DNA of 37,620 nt. Origin: Rhodoluna sp. Lineage in GTDB: Bacteria; Actinomycetota; Actinomycetes; Actinomycetales; Microbacteriaceae. Position numbers and translations under genes: made by a program. The notes beneath the pieces are model-generated. The model worked only from the letters and a program-made list of their open reading frames with translations, ran no database searches and had not been told where the DNA came from. Location: contig JAURKU010000033.1 in NCBI GenBank assembly GCA_030831605.1, forward strand, positions 1-37,620, in the 5' to 3' direction. The number at the start of each line of letters is the position of its first letter. The stretch's first letter is position 1. Shown here piece by piece: positions 33,194-37,620 of this stretch.

Positions 33194-34273
33194 ATGTCAA
33201 ATTTTAAGAAATCACTAACTGCGGCTCTAGCTGCAATGCTTTTGAGTTTTACTGGCCTTGGTGTGGCCAAGGCCGAAGAGACGCCTAGCCTCACCCTCGA
33301 GGAATTCATGGCCAGTGCCGCTTATGAAGACTACGTAGCGGCAAATGAAGCGAACATCGACTACTTGAAGGAGCAAAACGGTATAACGATGGATCTAGCG
33401 ATGACATTGCAGAATGGCGACGGTGAACCGGTGCCTTCGGTAGTAAAAATTGAGACAGATAAGCAAAATACTCGAGTAAGTATTTCAAGTGGTGAACTCT
33501 CAATGAACGTCGTGATGATTGGAGACACCGCTTACGCAGACCTCGATACATATAAAACTTATTTTGGTCCTGAGAACCGCAGCAAAGTTTTTAGTCGAAT
33601 TGGAACACCGACCGGTAAATCTATCAAAATGAAAACGATACCTACCGAGGTGGCCGATTTTACTCCAGCCAAAATGTTTGAAAATCCTGCTGGAGTTCAA
33701 TCAGGACTCATCCAATCTCAATATGCCGCTTTTGGTGAGTTATTGAAATTTACTGAAATGGTAAAGACCCCTAATCTAACTGATCAGACTCAAACTGACT
33801 ACAGTTTTAGTTTCGGCTTTGAGTTCTTGGGATCCGTTATCCGAGCTGACCAGGTATCAACCTTTGACGCAAACTCGATGCTCGTGAAATCAATAAGCAA
33901 TGTTTCTGCAGTTTCACAAGAGTTGACAGTAAGCACTAACGTCGAGTTGATCACAACGGTAACTCCAGATTTAGTTATTGCAGCGCCAACAGCGATTTTT
34001 GATGAAAATACAATCATCAGAACATCAAACCAAATTACTGCGGAGAGCAAATCAACGGCAAAAGCTGCTGCTATCGCTAAGAAGGCTGCCGAATTGGCTA
34101 AGAAAGCAAAGAAGCCGGTGAGCGCCACATATTTGGTATCAGCGGCTAAGTCATTGAAGTATTCGGTGACGAAGCTGAGCAATGGTGTGAAGCTAACCTC
34201 AACTGTTTCCGGTGTGAAGGGCAGCCTCTGCGTTACCGCCTACAAGGGTAAAACCAGCACCAAGAACTGCTAG
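33194..34273 (+). CDS. Secreted protein of unknown function with Lys/Ala-rich linker
   Basis: A 359-residue exported protein. A signal peptide (basic start, hydrophobic 8-22) probably ends at AKA|E near residue 27. The central region (about 60-250) alternates beta-strand-like segments (KIETDKQNTRVSISSGELSMNVVMIGDTAYADLDTYKTYF), a pattern seen in LppX/LprG-like carrier folds, but this is not a firm match. A Lys/Ala-rich segment (about 285-312) links to a C-terminal small domain with two cysteines (SLCVTAYKG ... TKNC), likely a disulfide. GGGA lies 4 bases before the ATG. Cell-wall or lipid binding is possible; no function is assigned. Confidence 0.75.
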   Translation: MSNFKKSLTAALAAMLLSFTGLGVAKAEETPSLTLEEFMASAAYEDYVAANEANIDYLKEQNGITMDLAMTLQNGDGEPVPSVVKIETDKQNTRVSISSGELSMNVVMIGDTAYADLDTYKTYFGPENRSKVFSRIGTPTGKSIKMKTIPTEVADFTPAKMFENPAGVQSGLIQSQYAAFGELLKFTEMVKTPNLTDQTQTDYSFSFGFEFLGSVIRADQVSTFDANSMLVKSISNVSAVSQELTVSTNVELITTVTPDLVIAAPTAIFDENTIIRTSNQITAESKSTAKAAAIAKKAAELAKKAKKPVSATYLVSAAKSLKYSVTKLSNGVKLTSTVSGVKGSLCVTAYKGKTSTKNC

Positions 34274-34305
34274 AGATCGAGCGGCTATACTTTTATAGTT
34301 CCGTT

Positions 34306-34390
34306 GGAGAATTCGCCTAGTGGCCTATGGCGCGCGCTTGGAAAGCGCGTTGGGTGAAAGCCCTCGGGGGTTCGAATCCCCCATTCTCCG
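34306..34390 (+). tRNA. tRNA-Ser (anticodon GGA)
   Basis: The acceptor stem GGAGAAT/ATTCTCC, anticodon stem-loop GCGCG-CTTGGAA-CGCG-like with anticodon GGA, a long variable arm (TTGGGTGAAAGCCCTC) typical of serine tRNAs, and T arm GGGGG-TTCGAAT-CCCCC make a complete 85-base class II tRNA. CCA is not encoded. Its position near dnaX and SRP RNA matches M. tuberculosis serV. Confidence 0.97.
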
Positions 34391-34428
34391 CGCTCTACGA
34401 AAGTAGACGTTCGCAAAGAGACAGCGAG

Positions 34429-34455
34429 AAACCCTCTGAGAAATCAGAGGGTTTT
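34429..34455 (+). terminator. Rho-independent terminator after tRNA-Ser
   Basis: AAACCCTCTGA (34429-34439) and TCAGAGGGTTT (34444-34454) form an 11-pair stem with a GAAA loop, followed by a T-rich tail. It lies about 40 bases after the tRNA. The convergent gene ends at 34459, so the same hairpin may also stop minus-strand transcription, though its T tail there is weaker. Confidence 0.85.
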
Positions 34456-34458
34456 GTC

Positions 34459-34812
34459 TTATCTCGCTATAGCTTGATTGACGAGGTTTGCCAAGGATTT
34501 GGCGTCCTGACAGCCCAAAAGCAACCGGTCCCATTTCTCGTTTTGCAACTCTATGACAACAAGTTGCTGACCGCGTCGCCAGATGGTCAAGGCCTTTTGA
34601 CCCTTCTTTCGATAAGTTCCCTTTACAACAAGTCCAGGTACCTCAGTGCCCGGGGATCGAAAACCGATCCCAGAATTTATATAGTTAGAGTCTTCCGTAG
34701 CACCACGAACATGGGTTAGTGGAACTGAGAAGCTCCCTTGCAAAGCCATGACTGCCTCCCAGGGACCAATCTTTACTTCCAACCGATCTCCCTTGAGATA
34801 AACACTTGCCAT
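34459..34812 (-). CDS. Small conserved protein, PH-like, co-encoded with TetR
   Basis: A 117-residue soluble protein with strand-rich pattern: VYLKGDRLEVKIGPWEAVMALQGSFSVPLTHVRGATED, then FRSPGTEVPGLVVKGTYRKKGQKALTIWRRGQQLVVIELQNEKWDRLLLG and a final helix. I recognise this layout in many actinobacterial proteins of unknown function with a PH-like fold, from memory. Its ATG overlaps the TetR stop by one base (TAATG), so it is coupled to TetR and may act in the same response. No catalytic residues are evident. Confidence 0.7.
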   Translation of the reverse strand: MASVYLKGDRLEVKIGPWEAVMALQGSFSVPLTHVRGATEDSNYINSGIGFRSPGTEVPGLVVKGTYRKKGQKALTIWRRGQQLVVIELQNEKWDRLLLGCQDAKSLANLVNQAIAR

Positions 34813-35177
34813 TATTTGTTCTCCTTCATTTTTGCCAAGAGGTTAGCGCCAAGTAAGTTGGCATACGTTTTGCTGTTCTTGCCCACAATTTTTAGGCATA
34901 ACAGCCGAATCGGCTTATCTACAGCCGCTAGATCCTTCAGAGCGACGGTTAGTAAATCCAAACTCTCCGGCGTCGCTTTGAAATCATCAGCAATTTCAGC
35001 CAAAATTTTCTCGAATAGGTTCCGCTTAGAGCCAAAAGCCTTATAGAGGCTTCCTCTTAGCAGTCCAGTTGCCTGCACCAGATCATCGATAGAAGTGCCA
35101 TGGTAGCCGTTGCTAGCGAATAATTGCCGGGCTGAAGCTAGAACTTTAGCCTCATCGAATTCTCTTGGTCTTGCCAT
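34812..35177 (-). CDS. TetR-family regulator with shortened ligand domain
   Basis: A 121-residue repressor. The N-terminal HTH (about 6-58: EFDEAKVLASARQLFASNGYHGTSIDDLVQATGLLRGSLYKAFGSKRNLFEKIL) is complete and highly typical. The C-terminal effector/dimerisation domain is only about 60 residues, against roughly 130 in normal TetR proteins, so ligand binding may be altered or the gene truncated. The frame ends cleanly and is coupled to the next gene, arguing against a recent frameshift. Its promoter places the transcription start at the ATG (leaderless), and direct repeats in that promoter suggest autorepression. Confidence 0.85.
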   Translation of the reverse strand: MARPREFDEAKVLASARQLFASNGYHGTSIDDLVQATGLLRGSLYKAFGSKRNLFEKILAEIADDFKATPESLDLLTVALKDLAAVDKPIRLLCLKIVGKNSKTYANLLGANLLAKMKENK

Positions 35178-35183
35178 AATGAC

Positions 35184-35212
35184 AGCATAGCGATTAGTGA
35201 ACGATTAGTCAA
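35184..35212 (-). promoter_or_regulatory. Leaderless promoter of the TetR gene with two direct repeats
   Basis: On the minus strand TTGACT (35212-35207) and TATGCT (35189-35184) are exactly 17 bases apart, close to consensus. Only 6 bases separate the -10 from the ATG at 35177, so the mRNA should begin at or next to the start codon. On the plus strand CGATTAGT is repeated at 35191-35198 and 35202-35209 (11-base period, one helical turn), filling the spacer as a TetR operator would. Confidence 0.75.
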
Positions 35213-35385
35213 TAATAATCTTGCTTTAGATTTCGGATTAATTTTCCGTATGTGCGTATACCTCAAGACTAAAAAGTAAGTGGTTTCCTAAATGCCACTG
35301 TTTTGTTAGCTTATAAACTTTACGGTCACCGATAGCCTGTATCGTAACCGTGCGGTAAAGACTCGAATGGCTTTGAGAGGGAAAT

Positions 35386-36228
35386 GTGAATAAACGTGAA
35401 AAAATAGTGCTCGCTGTGGCGGTCGCCTTGGCGATGACTTCAAGCGGTCTGGCGTTCGGATCCGCTACAACCAACTCGGGCTCAGATCAAGTAATCTATG
35501 CCTGCGTCACAGGGGTCAACGGAAACATTGTGAAAGTTTCTAGTACTCAAAAAACTTGTCCTCGTGGAACCACACCTATTAGTTGGAACATGTCGGGGCC
35601 GAAAGGTGACACAGGTGCAAGTGGTGAAAAAGGTGAGCGAGGCGAACAGGGAATTCCTGGTGATGCTGGAGTTGGGAACTCCGACCCTGGTGGCAGAAAT
35701 TACTTGGTAAGCCCAGATGGGCAGGTTTCATTACCGCTAGTTAGCGTTCCTCTTATCACCAGCCAACCGGTTGTAAAAATAGACGGTTTGTACTGGGCAG
35801 TATCCGGGGAAGAATTAAGCGCTATCCACTGGGTGAATGAGCATAACTTTCACGCGTTCACAACTGAAGATTGCACAGGAACAAAACTAACCGCACTATC
35901 GAACTATAGAATGTTCCATAAAAATCTTGTTGCCCGCTTCAGCTCTCAACAAGAGGCACCTTTTTACAAGGTAGAGCAATCATCCGTGCTGCTACAAGAT
36001 ATCAAGAGTTTCTCTGCTTCATATGTCTACGACGCGGAAATGACTAACATCCACACGGGCTGTCTGCCCGTAAACTCGGGATCGTTTGTTGTTCCATCGG
36101 GATACTACGCATCAGAATATCTGCTACCGGGATATGGAATCAGAGACATTGACTTCAGCAAATTCTATGAAATCACTGAATTAGAGAAGCCGGCTCCCCT
36201 CACTGGTTGGTACGTAGAATTGCGCTAA
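35386..36228 (+). CDS. Secreted collagen-like repeat protein
   Basis: A 280-residue exported protein. A signal peptide covers about 1-27 (cleavage near the FGSA region). An N-terminal module with two cysteines (IYACVTGVNGNIVKVSSTQKTCPRGTTPISWN) is a form common before collagen-like stretches in Actinobacteria. Then come nine G-x-y triplets (71-97: GPKGDTGASGEKGERGEQGI and on), short for a stable triple helix, and a C-terminal domain of about 180 residues with two cysteines. Start GTG 35386 has GAGAGG 5 bases upstream. It probably forms trimers on the cell surface or in the medium. The ligand is unknown. The region upstream (35213-35385) shows TATAAA at 35312 but no matching -35. Confidence 0.82.
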   Translation: MNKREKIVLAVAVALAMTSSGLAFGSATTNSGSDQVIYACVTGVNGNIVKVSSTQKTCPRGTTPISWNMSGPKGDTGASGEKGERGEQGIPGDAGVGNSDPGGRNYLVSPDGQVSLPLVSVPLITSQPVVKIDGLYWAVSGEELSAIHWVNEHNFHAFTTEDCTGTKLTALSNYRMFHKNLVARFSSQQEAPFYKVEQSSVLLQDIKSFSASYVYDAEMTNIHTGCLPVNSGSFVVPSGYYASEYLLPGYGIRDIDFSKFYEITELEKPAPLTGWYVELR

Positions 36229-36265
36229 CCCGAGCCTTCACTGAGACCTATAAATCCAAGTAACT

Positions 36266-37555
36266 CTAAAAGGCGCTCGGCTGGCTAACCCGAAAACTCA
36301 TAGGTAACGACTCAAGGCTCTTGATTAGCTTGCCTGACCTGTACTTTGGGGTGCCAGTAAGTTTCCAGGATTCAACATCAGGAAAGCGCCTCAGTAGTTC
36401 TCGCCACATTACTTCAGCTTCGACTCGTGCCAACAGGGAGCCAATGCAGTGGTGTGCTCCGAAACCGAAGGAGACGTTTTTCTTAGCATTCTCTCTTTGG
36501 ATCAAAAAGCTATCCGGTTTATCAAATACTGCTGGATCTCGATTGGCTCCGGCTAAGTTCAAAATGACGGTTTGTCCAGCTTTAGCCTTTGTGCCATCGG
36601 CTAAGACAAGTGGAGAGTCTGCGGTTCTGACTACAAACTGAATTGGTGAAGACAGCCGAAGTGCTTCCTCAATGAAATTAGGAATCAGTTCTTGGTTCCT
36701 AGCCAGCAGCGCTAATTGATCTGGATTTTCCAGCAGGGCTAGGGTTCCGACGCTGAGCAGATTCATCGTGGTCTCAAAGCCCGCAATCAAGGTGAAAGCC
36801 ACAGATGCGATTATTTCTTTATCGCTTAGCTTCTGCCCATCTGTCTGGGCGGATGCTAAGAGTGAAATTAGGTCATCCTCTGGTTTTACCCGTCTAATGG
36901 CAAGAAGTTCGCCGATCAAATCGGTTAGCGCTAGCGATGTTGCCTCTAGTTCTTCTAGCTCTTTATTGTTCTTAGGTAAATCCAAACCTATGCCGGCCAG
37001 TGTCCTACCCCAGATATTGCACTTTTCCCAATACAGCTTTGGAACACCGATTACTTCGCAAATAACCGCTAGCGGTAGCGGGTTGGCAATTGATGCTACG
37101 AAGTCAAACTCGCCGTGTTCTTTGACATTACTGAAAAGATCGTTGACTATCCTCAGTGAAGTTTCTTTCCAACTATCAATCACACGCGGCGTAAAGACCG
37201 GTTGCATAAGTTTCTTGATTCGCCTCTGTTCTGCACCATCTATCGCGATGATTGAATCAAGAAATGGGTGAATGGTTTCTGGGGTATAGGTGGTTGGACC
37301 GGTATAGAGTCTTTCGGCAAAAGGTCTAGATAACCAGTTGGGCGATTTTAGAACCTCACTGCAAACCTGGTGATTGGAAGATACCAATACGCCGGTAATG
37401 CTTTTCTGCACCGAGACTTTGTTTGTCCTTTTGGCAAAAGTAACCATATCTGGAGAGCTATAGAACTTTCCGATCGGATCGCCAATTAGACGCAATGCCA
37501 TTGAGAGCGCATTTGTGCCTGAAAAATAAAGTGTGCTTCTTAGGCTAGCTGGCAC
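36266..37555 (-). CDS. Cytochrome P450, second copy
   Basis: A 429-residue soluble P450. The I-helix AGFETT is at 258-263, the ExxR is E297-R300, and the heme loop FGFGAHHCIG is at 363-372 with ligand C370, in the standard spacing, unlike the P450 at 228. The two are therefore from different families. The start GTG 37555 has AAGGA upstream. No ferredoxin or reductase is adjacent; those at 6163-7557 are the nearest visible partners. The remaining 65 bases to the window edge show no further gene. The substrate is unknown. Confidence 0.93.
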   Translation of the reverse strand: MPASLRSTLYFSGTNALSMALRLIGDPIGKFYSSPDMVTFAKRTNKVSVQKSITGVLVSSNHQVCSEVLKSPNWLSRPFAERLYTGPTTYTPETIHPFLDSIIAIDGAEQRRIKKLMQPVFTPRVIDSWKETSLRIVNDLFSNVKEHGEFDFVASIANPLPLAVICEVIGVPKLYWEKCNIWGRTLAGIGLDLPKNNKELEELEATSLALTDLIGELLAIRRVKPEDDLISLLASAQTDGQKLSDKEIIASVAFTLIAGFETTMNLLSVGTLALLENPDQLALLARNQELIPNFIEEALRLSSPIQFVVRTADSPLVLADGTKAKAGQTVILNLAGANRDPAVFDKPDSFLIQRENAKKNVSFGFGAHHCIGSLLARVEAEVMWRELLRRFPDVESWKLTGTPKYRSGKLIKSLESLPMSFRVSQPSAF

Positions 37556-37620
37556 TTTGAAAGTCCTTTGGAAAAGATTCCCCGCATCTTGGCCCTGACC
37601 TGAGTATTAGTCTTTCTTGC

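Noticed and set aside
34068-34130. Lys/Ala-rich repeated codons read as a DNA repeat element
   Set aside because: The repetition is at the protein level (low-complexity linker) without exact nucleotide repeats.
34327-34719. Open frame starting inside tRNA-Ser
   Set aside because: It runs through the tRNA, the terminator hairpin and antisense to a real gene.
1-37620. Search for CRISPR arrays, insertion sequences, phage genes and attachment sites
   Set aside because: No regularly spaced repeats, transposase, integrase or tRNA-end duplications were seen by eye next to either tRNA.

Overview
The window looks like the chromosome of a streamlined, moderate-GC actinobacterium, most likely Microbacteriaceae and perhaps close to the freshwater Rhodoluna/Aquiluna lineage. 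This rests on protein types (GTP-type PEP carboxykinase, actinobacterial Tad-like locus, DUF4244 and DUF4177 proteins, PASTA penicillin-binding protein), on a 6C RNA, on very short or overlapping gene junctions, and on gene order. From holB to dnaX the order follows the M. tuberculosis Rv3644c-Rv3721c region (holB, topA, tad genes, 6C RNA, acs, ridA, ponA2-like PBP, phosphoesterase, asd, ask, recR, dnaX, SRP RNA, tRNA-Ser), with many genes missing between them. The genus is an inference; no 16S is present.

Region 1 (1-7815) is an accessory catabolic island. It has the 3' end of a class I glutamine amidotransferase, a cytochrome P450, a MarR regulator, a PuuD-like gamma-glutamyl hydrolase, and a six-gene plus-strand operon: HpaE-like aldehyde dehydrogenase, HpaD-like class III extradiol dioxygenase, HpaG-like FAH-family enzyme, a [3Fe-4S]-type ferredoxin, a ferredoxin reductase, and a small protein resembling only sigma-70 region 4. 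P450, ferredoxin and reductase would form a three-component monooxygenase. The ring-cleavage genes resemble homoprotocatechuate meta-cleavage. Two amidotransferase-fold genes hint at gamma-glutamylated amine intermediates.

Region 2 (7799-20758) is all minus strand: a DUF6421-like protein, pckG, tRNA-Thr(CGU), then a nearly gapless array read from right to left: tadA ATPase, T2SF membrane protein, DUF4244 pilin-like peptide, two TadE-like proteins, topA, tmk, holB, a secreted TAP-like hydrolase and an MpaB-type oxygenase.

Region 3 (20759-34458) is core: a 6C RNA with a visible promoter and terminator, acs, ridA, DUF4177, a bifunctional PBP with PASTA domains, a metallophosphoesterase, a lipoprotein, asd-lysC, recR-dnaX, SRP RNA, a PH-like membrane protein, a secreted protein and tRNA-Ser(GGA) with a strong terminator.

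Region 4 (34459-37620) is accessory again: a short TetR regulator with a probable leaderless promoter and a partner protein, a secreted collagen-like protein and a second P450. No insertion sequence, phage gene, CRISPR array or rRNA was seen. No gene-free stretch exceeds 300 bases; the longest (20759-21002) holds the 6C RNA.
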